64,000 nt of DNA from Succinivibrionaceae bacterium (lineage in GTDB: Bacteria > Pseudomonadota > Gammaproteobacteria > Enterobacterales > Succinivibrionaceae), in contig JAHZGH010000011.1 in the NCBI GenBank assembly GCA_019420905.1, positions 62,001-126,000 on the forward strand. Reading direction: 5' to 3'. A model generated the notes under the pieces. The model was not told the origin of the DNA. It worked only from the letters and a program-made list of their open reading frames with translations, and did not search any database. A program made the translations under genes and the position numbers. Each line of letters begins with the position of its first letter. The stretch's first letter is position 1. Positions 43,648-52,844 of this stretch are shown here, one piece after another.

Positions 43648-44928
43648 TTATTTCAAAAGATTAGGCAAAAACATGCTGATCTCTGGAATAAAGGTTAATA
43701 CCATCAAGCACCCTACCATAATTAAAATAAACGGTATTATGCCCTTCAATACAACCTCAAGCTTGCAGTTGCCTACTCGTGCCGCCACAAATAAAGCCAT
43801 GCCTAACGGCGGCGTTATAAAGCCTATTGCAAGGTTTGTCACCATGATTAAGCCAAAATGCACCGGATCTAATCCAATTGATGTCGCTACCGGCAAAAGT
43901 ATCGGTGCCAAAATCAAAATTGCAGGAGTCTGATCCATAAAACAGCCTACTATCAGCAGCAATATATTGATAATCAAAAGCAGAATTATCTTATTATCCG
44001 TAATGCCGATAATAGTCTCTGTAATTAACTGCGGTATCTGTTCTACCGTCAAAACCTTCGAAAATGCTGATGCACAGGACAGAATTACCAAAATTGTGCC
44101 TGTAGTACAGCAGGATGTAGCCAATGTCTTAAACAGCAGCTTAGCATCCAGCTCCTTATGAATAAACGCTCCGCAGATAAATGCATATATTACCGCTACC
44201 GCCGCTGCCTCAGTCGGAGTAAAGATTCCAAAATATATGCCGCCTAAGATAATAAATGGATTAATTAATGCCCATTTTGCTTCCCATACTGCCTTGAATG
44301 CCTTAGCCTTGTCAAAGGGCTCTTTTGTTCCTGTATAGCCATGCTTTTTACTGAATACATAAGAATAAAGCATCAGCATGCATCCTATAAAGATGCCTGG
44401 AATAATGCCTGCCATAAAGAGCGATACTACTGATGAGCCTGTAGAAACGCTGTACAGCACCATCGGAATGGACGGAGGAATAATAACTCCTATAGTACCT
44501 GCTGTTGCTACTAATGCTAAAGCAAAGGAACGGCTGTATCCTAGCTCTATCATTGTCGGAATAACCATAGCTCCTACTGCTGCTACAGTTGCCGGTCCTG
44601 AGCCTGATACCGCCGCAAAGAACATGCACACTAAAACTGTTACAATTGCCAGTCCGCCTGTAATTCTGCCGAAAAATACATTACAGACATCCAGTATCCT
44701 TTTTGATACTCCTCCAGCTCCCATCAAATCTCCTGCCAAAATAAACATCGGCACTGCTAAGATAGGAAAGGAATCACAGGCATTAATCATAGCCTGCGGT
44801 ACTGAAGCTAAGCTGATAGAGTCACCTGAAACTAATGACAATAATGTCGCAAGTCCTATGGCTATGCCGACAGGCATGTTAAATATCAAAAAAACTACCA
44901 GTGATATCAATAAGATGATAGATACCAT
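43648..44928 (-). CDS. TRAP transporter large permease, DctM type (copy B)
   Basis: Predicted protein identical to the 426-residue DctM-type permease at 36089-37369, with the same membrane helices and motifs. It ends the copy B operon, followed by its own terminator. Without a nearby transketolase, expression here would add transport capacity only. Confidence 0.94.
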   Translation of the reverse strand: MVSIILLISLVVFLIFNMPVGIAIGLATLLSLVSGDSISLASVPQAMINACDSFPILAVPMFILAGDLMGAGGVSKRILDVCNVFFGRITGGLAIVTVLVCMFFAAVSGSGPATVAAVGAMVIPTMIELGYSRSFALALVATAGTIGVIIPPSIPMVLYSVSTGSSVVSLFMAGIIPGIFIGCMLMLYSYVFSKKHGYTGTKEPFDKAKAFKAVWEAKWALINPFIILGGIYFGIFTPTEAAAVAVIYAFICGAFIHKELDAKLLFKTLATSCCTTGTILVILSCASAFSKVLTVEQIPQLITETIIGITDNKIILLLIINILLLIVGCFMDQTPAILILAPILLPVATSIGLDPVHFGLIMVTNLAIGFITPPLGMALFVAARVGNCKLEVVLKGIIPFILIMVGCLMVLTFIPEISMFLPNLLK

Positions 44929-44943
44929 TATATTTTCTCCCTA

Positions 44944-45432
44944 TCACTGCCCTATAATCTCAGGTTCGTTTATGTGCTTTACTGTATAAACTATTGCCTG
45001 AATTACTCTAATGGATGTTAAGGTAAAGCCTACTAACGGAGCTGAATATACAACCCACATCGGAACTCTCATGGCCGGAGAGAGCTGCTCAATCATTATC
45101 TGCTTTTCTACTAAGCCTACGGATAAATAGGTAATCCATATTGAAAAAACTAAAAATAAAATTTCTCCAATAACCACTACATATTTGCGTAAAAATTTAG
45201 GAAAACAGAATAATCCTGCATCTATCTTTATATGGCGCATCTCTCTTGCTCCATAGCTGATGCCTATAAATACCAGCCATACAAAGCAGTATCTTGCCAA
45301 TTCCTCAGACCATCCTAATGAGGCATGCATGACATACCGCATAAATACCTGGAAGCCTAAGACTAATGAAATCAGAGCAATCAATATTACGCAGATGACT
45401 TTCTCAAAATTCTTGTCTAGAAAACTTATCAT
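44944..45432 (-). CDS. TRAP transporter small permease, DctQ type (copy B)
   Basis: Predicted protein identical to the DctQ-type subunit at 37385-37873. It lies between the DctP and DctM genes, with the same hairpin upstream. Confidence 0.93.
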   Translation of the reverse strand: MISFLDKNFEKVICVILIALISLVLGFQVFMRYVMHASLGWSEELARYCFVWLVFIGISYGAREMRHIKIDAGLFCFPKFLRKYVVVIGEILFLVFSIWITYLSVGLVEKQIMIEQLSPAMRVPMWVVYSAPLVGFTLTSIRVIQAIVYTVKHINEPEIIGQ

Positions 45433-45446
45433 AAGAATTTACCTTT

Positions 45447-45480
45447 AAAAAAGCCTAAGCAGGCTTCCACCAGCTTAGGC
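45447..45480 (-). terminator. attenuating hairpin between DctP and DctQ genes (copy B)
   Basis: Same GCCTAAGC/GCTTAGGC hairpin and T-run as at 37888-37921. Confidence 0.7.
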
Positions 45481-45496
45481 CCTTATCTGTCAAAAA

Positions 45497-46489
45497 TTAA
45501 TATTGCTTATTGATAATCTGCTCTAAGTATTCTGGATGATCCATCTTGGATTTGATAAGGTCATATACGCCGCCGTCAATGGCTGCCTGCTGCCACATCT
45601 TGCGGTCTTCATCTGTAAGCTCAATTACTTCACAGCCGGCCTTCTTGAATTTATCAATACTTAAATTATCAAGCTCAATAGAACGTTCTCTCTGAGTCTT
45701 AACAAATGCTGCTACCGCATTATCTATAGCCTTCTGCTGCTTCTCGCTTAGAGAATCATATTTGGCCTTGTTCATAAGTAAAATCTGCGGGCTGTAAAGA
45801 TGTCCTGTTAAGGAAATATAATGCTGAACCTCATATAACTTGTTAGAGTCTATAATTGCCAGCGGATTCTCCTGCGCATCTACTGTTCCCTGCTGTAATG
45901 CCGGCAATAATTCTGCAAAGGCCATCGGAGTCGGGTTTGCTCCCCATGCCTGCCACATCGCCATTTGAATATCTGTCTCCATTACGCGAACTTTCTGTCC
46001 CTTTACATCTGCAGGAACCTTTACCGCTACCTTATTGTTGGTGTAATTGCGGAAGCCGTTGCCAACCATTGCCAAAACCTTCAAGCCCTTCTTCTCTACC
46101 TGATTATTAATCTTGGAGGCCAGCTCTGAATTAAAGCACTTAATGCCCTCTTCGGCATTGTTAAATAAAAATGGAGCTTCCCATGCATAAGCATCCGGTA
46201 CAAATGCTGTTAATACTGAAGGCTGGGTTAAAACGATATCTATATCGCCCATAATCGTAGATTCAGTAGCAACACGGTCATCTCCTAACATATTGTCAGG
46301 AAAATGCTTAATCTTAATTGTTCCGTCAGAATCCTTCTTGGCAACTTCCATCATCGGTACTGCAGCGTCTTTTGCTGCTACGTTTGTAGCATTTGAAAAA
46401 CGCAAAGTTACATCGTCATCAGCATATGATGTTCCGGCGGCAAAGAGACTTGCACATAAAGCGGCAGCTAACAAAGTCTTAGTTTTCAT
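45497..46489 (-). CDS. TRAP transporter periplasmic binding protein, DctP type (copy B)
   Basis: Predicted protein identical to the 330-residue DctP-type receptor at 37938-38930, including the signal peptide and the carboxylate-binding region. It is the first intact gene of copy B. Upstream are only a 30-codon transketolase fragment and the LacI-type promoter region. Confidence 0.94.
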   Translation of the reverse strand: MKTKTLLAAALCASLFAAGTSYADDDVTLRFSNATNVAAKDAAVPMMEVAKKDSDGTIKIKHFPDNMLGDDRVATESTIMGDIDIVLTQPSVLTAFVPDAYAWEAPFLFNNAEEGIKCFNSELASKINNQVEKKGLKVLAMVGNGFRNYTNNKVAVKVPADVKGQKVRVMETDIQMAMWQAWGANPTPMAFAELLPALQQGTVDAQENPLAIIDSNKLYEVQHYISLTGHLYSPQILLMNKAKYDSLSEKQQKAIDNAVAAFVKTQRERSIELDNLSIDKFKKAGCEVIELTDEDRKMWQQAAIDGGVYDLIKSKMDHPEYLEQIINKQY

Positions 46490-46516
46490 TTTTTTCTCCG
46501 TTATGGTGTTTGGAAG

Positions 46517-46607
46517 TTATAAATTCTTTAATACGGCTTTAATGATATCTTCGCTGTCCATGTGGTAGTACTTATAAAGCTCGCTTGCACTGCCGGACCT
46601 GCCGAAG
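46517..46607 (-). pseudogene. 3' fragment of transketolase C-subunit gene
   Basis: These 91 bases match the last 30 codons and stop of the transketolase C-subunit gene (38958-39048). The rest of both transketolase genes is missing, and the sequence passes straight into promoter-like DNA. It is a remnant marking a duplication with internal deletion. Confidence 0.9.
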
Positions 46608-47118
46608 ATACTTAAAGCAGCAAAATTAAAATATAGCTAAAGTGATCTTATTTATACTCAAATACAATTTTTACTAAAACGTATGAGTATCCATATATCC
46701 TAAATATAGTCACTCAAACGTTTGTTAAATGTGACTGCATTCACAAATTATTTAATATATAATTTATATAAAAATAATTGTTTGATTTAAAAATAAATTA
46801 TTTTTATAATATTCTATATATTTCAAATATTCCTTTATAAAATATAAAAAATATTTTTTATTTATGATTTTTTTTAGTTATTTTTAGAAAAATCTATATT
46901 CATATATTGCAAATATTTCGTAAGTCTCAAATTAACATATTGTATAAAAACAAAAAAATTTATATAAACACAAATACAAACGTTTGTTATAAAACATCTC
47001 AATTTTATTAAATATTAGGCTTAACCAATATTTATTGGCCCCCAAAAAATAAAAAAGCGTCCTTATAAAAAGGACGCTTAGTTAAAATTTTTACCGACTA
47101 GATGTATTAGTCCTATAC
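46608..47118. promoter_or_regulatory. promoter region of TRAP copy B with two LacI-type palindromes
   Basis: About 510 very AT-rich bases without a gene. The segment 46663-46810 aligns with 40708-40850, sharing TTTTACTAAAACGTATGAGT, CAAACGTTTG (46715-46724) and TATATTTA on the minus strand, with many differences between. A second CAAACGTTTG is at 46977-46986. The terminator of the IclR-controlled operon occupies the right end. Confidence 0.65.
47051..47079 (-). terminator. intrinsic terminator of the long IclR-headed operon
   Basis: Stem AAGCGTCC/GGACGCTT with a nine-base loop is followed on the minus strand by a T-rich run. It lies about 40 bases after the stop of the last gene. Confidence 0.85.
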
Positions 47119-47898
47119 CTAATTAAATAAAGCCTTTAATATCTTCATACTATTATCATGAGCATCATTCCAATTTTCCGGAATATCCGCTTCAATAGTT
47201 AAAGTTCCAGTATATCCGCTCTTTAAAATTTCTTGAATAAATGGATTATAGTCATAATCATCGGCTGGATTAGGATAACCTCTGCTCGGAAAAGACAAAG
47301 GATAATCTATATGAATGTGATGAACATATTCAATATTGTCTGTAAGCGAACTCAAATTTTCAGACGACCAAACCATATGTCTTAAATCTGCCATGGTATA
47401 AAGATTTTTTATGCCTAATCTATCTATTATTTCCACAGCTTGAGAAATTGTATTAATATAATTTGAATATTTTGGTCCTAATGGCTCTAAAATCAGCTCC
47501 TGATTGTTTTCACCTGCAATTTCAGCCATTACTTTCAAGAGAGCAAAAAACTTATCTTCATTTTTTTTACTCTCAGGAGTTGGTAAAGAGCGAGCTTTGC
47601 CATTACCTAAAATTACTTTTGAAATTCCCAGTTGTTTTGCTCTTTGACAACTTCTTTGAAGATAAGCAGTCAAAGCATCAGGATTAAAATTATCTAAAAA
47701 GAAAGTTGGCTCAACTATTGGTAAAATACGCGCACCTGTTAAGCAAGGTAATTTTGTTTTTTCTACAAGCTCGCAAAATTCAGCAAAATCCTCTTTGCTT
47801 AAGGCTTCAAGCTCAGGCATATCTAACTCGGCATAATCATACCGAGCTTTCGCCATAGCTTCATAATGTTCAATCTTGCCGAAAGCTCCTAATAACAT
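47119..47898 (-). CDS. sugar phosphate isomerase/epimerase-type TIM barrel protein
   Basis: AP-endonuclease-2/xylose-isomerase-like barrel of 259 residues. Likely metal-binding strands are LILEPLG, TMADLRHMVW, VHHIHIDYP and LTIEADIP. Members include hexulose/inosose epimerases and dehydratases, so function can only be given as sugar or polyol isomerisation. The ATG at 47898 is fixed by AGGAG five bases upstream. It is the last gene of the operon and pairs with the oxidoreductase immediately before it. Confidence 0.85.
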   Translation of the reverse strand: MLLGAFGKIEHYEAMAKARYDYAELDMPELEALSKEDFAEFCELVEKTKLPCLTGARILPIVEPTFFLDNFNPDALTAYLQRSCQRAKQLGISKVILGNGKARSLPTPESKKNEDKFFALLKVMAEIAGENNQELILEPLGPKYSNYINTISQAVEIIDRLGIKNLYTMADLRHMVWSSENLSSLTDNIEYVHHIHIDYPLSFPSRGYPNPADDYDYNPFIQEILKSGYTGTLTIEADIPENWNDAHDNSMKILKALFN

Positions 47899-47914
47899 AT
47901 GCTCTCCTTTCACC

Positions 47915-48892
47915 CTATTTATTTCCCGATGCTAATCTATCCATATCATCCAAAATAATACGGGTTTCTAACATTTCCTTAAGGGATGCCCTAGGAACAG
48001 TACCGTTAACAAAATCCTGCAAAGTCGTTCGAGCAAAAATCTCATAATAAGGATCACTGTCTGTATTAAGAGAAACATTCTGTATTTGCTGTCCAAAAAC
48101 ACGCATCTCAAGATTATTTTCCGCAAGAATGTAATAACCATCTTCCGTTACTATAGTCCAACGATTCTCGCGTTTTTCATTTTCAGTCATTGGATAAGCA
48201 TAGCCGCTTTCTAAAATTAAAGATGCTCCATTTTGTAATGACAACATTGATGATGCATAAGTCTCAATATCGTAATCTTTAGAATACTGATAAATAGAAG
48301 CTAAAGCTTTAGCTTTATTACTATCAGTAAGATACAATGCCATATCGATAAAATGCACGCCCAAATTTGTCATGCATCCGCCACCTGCAGTACTTTTTGA
48401 AAGCATCCACTTTGATGTTGCAAGATATCTTGAAGGCGGGCCTGCAACAAATTTATAAGACATGTGAATGATCTTAGATTTAAGGTAATGCTCTTTTAAA
48501 TCATTTACCGTATCGCTATAACGCCAAACAAAAGGAATTGCACAAAAAACCTTGTTTTGTTCAGCCTTATTATAAAGATCGTAAACCTCCTGAGCATTTA
48601 AACCGGCAGGCTTTTCTAAAGTAAACCCAATTCGCTCTTTTATTAAGTAAGATGCAACTTCATGCATTTGGGCATGTGGAGCAAAAGCAAATACAAAATC
48701 AGGCTTAACTTCCTGCAACATAGTTTTATAGTCTGTATAGGATTTACATCCATAAGGACTTGCAAACTTAGCTGCAATTTCTGCATTTTCATCGCTTACA
48801 CCTACAACAGAATTTTTAGGAAGTCCTGCAAGATAAAGCGGTAAATGCCAGTGACTTACGCCAAGTAAGGCAATTTTTAGCTCTTGATTCAT
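47915..48892 (-). CDS. Gfo/Idh/MocA-family oxidoreductase
   Basis: NAD(P)-dependent sugar/polyol dehydrogenase family protein. The Rossmann start is KIALLGVSHWHLPLYLAGL, an unusual variant of the GxGxxA loop. The catalytic Lys motif is FTLEKPAGLNAQE (EKP), and GGGCMTNLGVHFIDMALYL gives the C-terminal domain signature with His. An ATG at 48892 and a GTG one codon earlier are both possible; GGAG lies 9 to 12 bases upstream. It forms a pair with the epimerase-type gene 16 bases downstream. Confidence 0.88.
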   Translation of the reverse strand: MNQELKIALLGVSHWHLPLYLAGLPKNSVVGVSDENAEIAAKFASPYGCKSYTDYKTMLQEVKPDFVFAFAPHAQMHEVASYLIKERIGFTLEKPAGLNAQEVYDLYNKAEQNKVFCAIPFVWRYSDTVNDLKEHYLKSKIIHMSYKFVAGPPSRYLATSKWMLSKSTAGGGCMTNLGVHFIDMALYLTDSNKAKALASIYQYSKDYDIETYASSMLSLQNGASLILESGYAYPMTENEKRENRWTIVTEDGYYILAENNLEMRVFGQQIQNVSLNTDSDPYYEIFARTTLQDFVNGTVPRASLKEMLETRIILDDMDRLASGNK

Positions 48893-48923
48893 CACTGAAA
48901 ATATCTCCGTTTGATCTAAAGCT

Positions 48924-49805
48924 TTATAATTTAATGCTACGCAGGTATTCGATGCTCTTCTTCATACCAATTGATGCATCAGGAATATCATCAGGATGCC
49001 AGCGACGCTCATATTCAAGAGATAGCCAGCCATCATAGCCTCGATCTTTTACTTTACGTAAAATTTCAGGCCACGGCACCACGCCTTCACCAACAATACG
49101 AGTATAAACATTACGCTCTGACTCTTCAGGACGTGCAACATTTGATGATGTAAAAGCGACTCCCTCTTTAAAAACAAGATCTTTTACATGCATATAAGCA
49201 ACATAATCCTGCTGAAGAGCAATAGCTTCTTCATAAGGCTCATTTTCAGTAAAAGTCAAATTAGCCTGATCATATAAGATACGTACAGCCTCATGATTTA
49301 TTTCTTTTACCATGCTAGCACTAGCTTTTGCAGATACGCACATAGTATTGAAATGATTTTCAATAACCAATGTAACGCCTTTCTTCAAAGCTTCATCGCC
49401 TAAATAGCGCATAGACTCAATAAGTTTCTGACGTCTTTCATCTAGCATATTGGTATCGCCTGCAGCTAAGTTTCCACCATAAATACGGATATACTTAGCC
49501 CCAAGATAATCACAATAATCAATAACTTTCTTAATATCAGAAATCTCCCGCTGACGCTGATCTTCATCTAAAGAATTAAAGTAAGAATTATAAGGAGTAA
49601 GACAAATTATCTTAATTCCATTCTTTTCAGCACAATCTTTAACTGCCTTCAAAGTAAGCTCGTCACAATCACGAGGAAGACCTGAACGATAACCATCCTG
49701 TACTACAATTTCAATACCATCAGCACCTATATTGTGCATAAGCTCAATAGCTTCTAAAACTGTATATTCAGGAGTACCCATAGTGTGTCCAGCAATCTTA
49801 AACAT
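48924..49805 (-). CDS. sugar phosphate isomerase/epimerase-type TIM barrel protein
   Basis: A 293-residue xylose-isomerase-like barrel. Strand-end motifs that should form the metal site are ADGIEIVVQ, TLVIENHFN (Glu), ILYDQAN (Asp), AYMHVKDL (His) and GWLSLEYERRW (Glu). This resembles inosose dehydratase/hydroxypyruvate isomerase-like enzymes. It follows another Gfo/Idh/MocA gene by 11 bases, so each oxidoreductase in this operon is followed by a barrel protein. Confidence 0.87.
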   Translation of the reverse strand: MFKIAGHTMGTPEYTVLEAIELMHNIGADGIEIVVQDGYRSGLPRDCDELTLKAVKDCAEKNGIKIICLTPYNSYFNSLDEDQRQREISDIKKVIDYCDYLGAKYIRIYGGNLAAGDTNMLDERRQKLIESMRYLGDEALKKGVTLVIENHFNTMCVSAKASASMVKEINHEAVRILYDQANLTFTENEPYEEAIALQQDYVAYMHVKDLVFKEGVAFTSSNVARPEESERNVYTRIVGEGVVPWPEILRKVKDRGYDGWLSLEYERRWHPDDIPDASIGMKKSIEYLRSIKL

Positions 49806-49816
49806 ATTCTTACTCC

Positions 49817-50764
49817 TTAATCCATTGCAGGAAGACCTGCGCTTCTTAAAATGCGATCTAATAACTCGTGAGTCTTATAAGCATCTGCTGCATTGGTTAA
49901 CGGCGTCTTATTATCACGAACGCAATCTAAGAAATGTCTAATTGCATTTGTAAAACCCAATTTATCTTCAGAACGAGCCCAGCCCATAGCTAAAGGAGTC
50001 ATTGCTGTTGTATGTTGCTCTTGGGCATCAGTAATGGTTACGCTATCTGGCATCTTAATAAATGCAGAACGATTGCCTCCATGTAATTCAATAGTTTCCT
50101 CCCATTGACCTGAACAGCGAGCTGCAATCAACATTCCTGAAGCTCCATTTTCAAAGGTTAACTGAGCTGTTGTAAAGGTTTCATAATAAGGGTCGGTATA
50201 TTTAGTCAAAGCACAGACATCCTTTACCTCTCCGCCGTAATAACGCATTAAATCAACCATATGGATGGCATTTTCTAAAGTAGCACGATATTCAGTAGCA
50301 GGACGGTTTTTTTGAGCAATAATTACCTCAGGATGTTCATCACCATAAGCCTGTTTTGCTTTCTGACAAACAGGAGCATAACGACGATTAAAGCCAATCA
50401 TTAGTTTATGACCAGTTTTTTCAGCAAGCTCTGCAATATGAGCTGCATCGGCTAACGTTGTAGCCATCGGCTTTTCACTATAAACATCAACGCCATGTTC
50501 TAGCAAGAAAGAAATCTGTTCGGCATGACAGGCTTTAGGCGTTAGTACAAATGCACAATCTAAGCCTAAATCAACTAATTCCTCTATTGAACTTACTACA
50601 TTTTGGGCACCGCATAATCTCTGAGCTTTCTGAGCACTTTCAAGACGCTTTGCCATCAAACCGACAAATTCGACATCATCAAAACGAGGCAATACAGGTA
50701 AGAAGTTATTTTGAGCAACATAACCTACACCAATTACGCCAATACGAATTTTCTTATCGGACAT
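49817..50764 (-). CDS. Gfo/Idh/MocA-family oxidoreductase
   Basis: A 315-residue NAD(P)-dependent dehydrogenase with GVIGVGYVAQNNFLPVL (Rossmann loop), VDVYSEKPMATTLADAAHIAELAE (EKP Lys), GFNRRYAPV, and ENAIHMVDLMRYYGG with the conserved Asp/His region. It probably oxidises a sugar, sugar acid or cyclitol. It starts two bases after the aldolase-family gene and precedes an epimerase-type gene. Confidence 0.9.
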   Translation of the reverse strand: MSDKKIRIGVIGVGYVAQNNFLPVLPRFDDVEFVGLMAKRLESAQKAQRLCGAQNVVSSIEELVDLGLDCAFVLTPKACHAEQISFLLEHGVDVYSEKPMATTLADAAHIAELAEKTGHKLMIGFNRRYAPVCQKAKQAYGDEHPEVIIAQKNRPATEYRATLENAIHMVDLMRYYGGEVKDVCALTKYTDPYYETFTTAQLTFENGASGMLIAARCSGQWEETIELHGGNRSAFIKMPDSVTITDAQEQHTTAMTPLAMGWARSEDKLGFTNAIRHFLDCVRDNKTPLTNAADAYKTHELLDRILRSAGLPAMD

Positions 50765-50766
50765 GA

Positions 50767-51672
50767 TTATTGCTCCTCTTTATCATAATTATCTAAAACT
50801 CTAGCTATAACATCATATTCTTCCTGAGACAGCTTTCTTAAAGGCATGCGACAGGTATCATTTTCAATTACGCCTAAAAGCTTTAACATAGCCTTTAATG
50901 CAGGAATACCAGGAATATTCATAAGAGCTCTGTCAAGTTCAACAATTTGACGCTGAGTCTTTTCTGCTCCTTTTAAATCTCCTGACATATACTGATTGTA
51001 AAGACGATTAAATCTCTTATGAAATACAGCGCCAGGCCCGGTAACAGTTCCAACTCCACCTGTAACCAAACACTGTAAGAATAAACTGTCACAACCAATT
51101 AATACATCTGGTGTGCGTTTATTACATCTTAAATAATCTTCAATTCTAATAAGATTAGGGCAGCTGTATTTAATACCAACTATATTAGGATAGGCCTCCA
51201 TTAAACGGCCTAAAAGAGCTGCGCTCACATCATTAGTTGTACAGCCTGGAATATTGTAGATATAGATAGGGAAATCTGCCGGAACATTCTTGATGGATTT
51301 AGAATAATAATCAAATAAAGCAGCTTCATCCATAGGGAAAAATGCTGGAGACATAATACCAACACCATCAGCACCTATAGACTTAGCATGCTTTACATGC
51401 GAGGCTGTCTCTTCTGTTGTCATAGCGCCGCTTTGAATGAATAAAGGCAAACGACCATTATTAACCTTGGCCATGACCTCTGCTACTCTTTGACGCTCAT
51501 CTTTAGTTAACATCAAGCTTTCGCCGTTTGTTCCATTAGGATAAAGACAATTTACTTTAGCATCAATCAAATATTGTGTATACTTCTCTAAAGACTTTAC
51601 ATCTAAAGAACCGTCTTCATTCATTGGTGTAATTGTAGGAATAACTACGCCAAACATCCTTTTATCTAACAT
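50767..51672 (-). CDS. DapA/NanA-family class I aldolase or synthase
   Basis: TIM-barrel Schiff-base enzyme of 301 residues. It has GTNGESLMLTKDER (the GTTGE-like substrate-binding motif, Thr replaced by Asn), the catalytic Tyr in IYIYNIPGCTTND and the Schiff-base Lys in VGIKYSCPN. In this context it is more likely a 2-keto-3-deoxy-sugar-acid aldolase than dihydrodipicolinate synthase. The ATG at 51672 has GGAG seven bases upstream; an earlier TTG start would include that site. Confidence 0.88.
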   Translation of the reverse strand: MLDKRMFGVVIPTITPMNEDGSLDVKSLEKYTQYLIDAKVNCLYPNGTNGESLMLTKDERQRVAEVMAKVNNGRLPLFIQSGAMTTEETASHVKHAKSIGADGVGIMSPAFFPMDEAALFDYYSKSIKNVPADFPIYIYNIPGCTTNDVSAALLGRLMEAYPNIVGIKYSCPNLIRIEDYLRCNKRTPDVLIGCDSLFLQCLVTGGVGTVTGPGAVFHKRFNRLYNQYMSGDLKGAEKTQRQIVELDRALMNIPGIPALKAMLKLLGVIENDTCRMPLRKLSQEEYDVIARVLDNYDKEEQ

Positions 51673-51707
51673 GATTTTCTCCAAAATTCTAAGTTAATTA
51701 TGTTGGG

Positions 51708-51752
51708 TAATGTTGCCGGTAAGGGCCTTCCAAACAACTTATCGGCAACCTC
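51708..51752 (-). other. stable hairpin between DctP-type and DapA-family genes
   Basis: A 12-bp imperfect stem (GTTGCCGGTAAG against CTTATCGGCAAC, one mismatch) sits in the gap between the two genes. No T-run follows, so it is more likely an mRNA-stabilising or processing structure than a terminator. Confidence 0.5.
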
Positions 51753-51769
51753 TTATTGATAAACCTGTG

Positions 51770-52807
51770 TTAATACTTTTTCTTTGTTTCATTTAATAAT
51801 TCATACAGCTTCTTCTGTTCTTCAGTAGCATTAGCAATAAAAGTCTCTACAACAGGAGACACTGCCTGTTTAAAGGGCTCTTTATTTACTTCATTGATCT
51901 TCATGCCTGCTTTCTCTAACTTTTCGCGAGACGAATCTAATGCATTAGGCCAAATTTCATCATTCCATTTAGCAGTAAAAGCATTGCCTGCATTGATAAT
52001 GGCTTCTTGATCAGCCTTAGACAAATTATCAAACCAAGACTTACTTACAAACACTACATCAGGTATAGTGAAATGCTCAGATAAAGACATATAAGGACAA
52101 ATTTCTTGCCATGCTGCAGCTAAAACATTAGGAATTTGATAATCTGCGCCATCTAAAGTTCCCTGCTGCATTCCGGTATAAACTTCACTAAATGGCAATG
52201 GAGTAGCAATAGCGCCCATAGCACTAACTGAATCTGCTAAAACAACATCCTCCATGCAGCGGATCTTCAAACCTTTTAAGTCTGCAGGAGTATTAATAGG
52301 TCTTTTGGTATTAACAAAACTGCGGCTGCCTAAATCAGTCCAAGCAATAATCTTAAAGCCATTAGCCTCAGCATCTGCATTTAAAACAGATACAACGGCA
52401 GGATCCATTAAGGTCTTAATAGCCTGATCGCCATCCTCCCACATATAAGGTAAGGAAAATACGGACCACATAGAATTGAAGGCTGATAAATCCGTTACAG
52501 CACATTCTGTCATTTCAATAGTACCGTTTTGCAGGCCTTCAAATGTTGCAACTTTATCACCTAACTGACCTGCAGGATAAAACTGCATATTAAGGCTGCC
52601 TTTGGAATACTCTTTAATTAAGTCTCCTAAAGCTTTTGCACCATCGGCCTGAGTTCCGCTTGAATTAAACACGACCGAATATTTAACAACAGTACTCTTA
52701 GGAGCATCAGTTTTTGCTGCTGTTTGACTATCCTTATTGCTATCAGAACATCCAGACATACATGCAATAGCAACTGCAGCACATAATATAGTTGTAACTT
52801 TTTTCAT
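51770..52807 (-). CDS. TRAP transporter substrate-binding lipoprotein, DctP type
   Basis: Solute receptor of 345 residues with a lipoprotein signal (MKKVTTILCAAVAIACMSGC, lipobox MSGC), unlike the soluble DctP-type proteins of the other TRAP system. Core motifs are FYPAGQLGDKVATFEGLQNGTIEMTE, GSRSFVNTKRPINTPADLKGLKIRCMED and TPLPFSEVYTGMQQGTLDGADYQI. The ATG at 52807 has GGAG six bases upstream. It is placed after the permease and dehydrogenase genes in the operon, an unusual order. Confidence 0.93.
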   Translation of the reverse strand: MKKVTTILCAAVAIACMSGCSDSNKDSQTAAKTDAPKSTVVKYSVVFNSSGTQADGAKALGDLIKEYSKGSLNMQFYPAGQLGDKVATFEGLQNGTIEMTECAVTDLSAFNSMWSVFSLPYMWEDGDQAIKTLMDPAVVSVLNADAEANGFKIIAWTDLGSRSFVNTKRPINTPADLKGLKIRCMEDVVLADSVSAMGAIATPLPFSEVYTGMQQGTLDGADYQIPNVLAAAWQEICPYMSLSEHFTIPDVVFVSKSWFDNLSKADQEAIINAGNAFTAKWNDEIWPNALDSSREKLEKAGMKINEVNKEPFKQAVSPVVETFIANATEEQKKLYELLNETKKKY

Positions 52808-52844
52808 TTTTATCTCCAATGTTTATTTGCTTACATAAAAAACT

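Larger units (their letters stand above)
43648..46607. repeat. 2,960-bp direct repeat, copy B (TRAP transporter genes)
   Basis: Same-orientation repeat of 36089-39048 at a constant 7,559-base offset. Identity starts exactly at the DctM-type stop codon and ends 91 bases into the 3' end of the transketolase C-subunit gene. Flanks differ on the left; on the right the promoter-like region is homologous but diverged. Confidence 0.95.
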
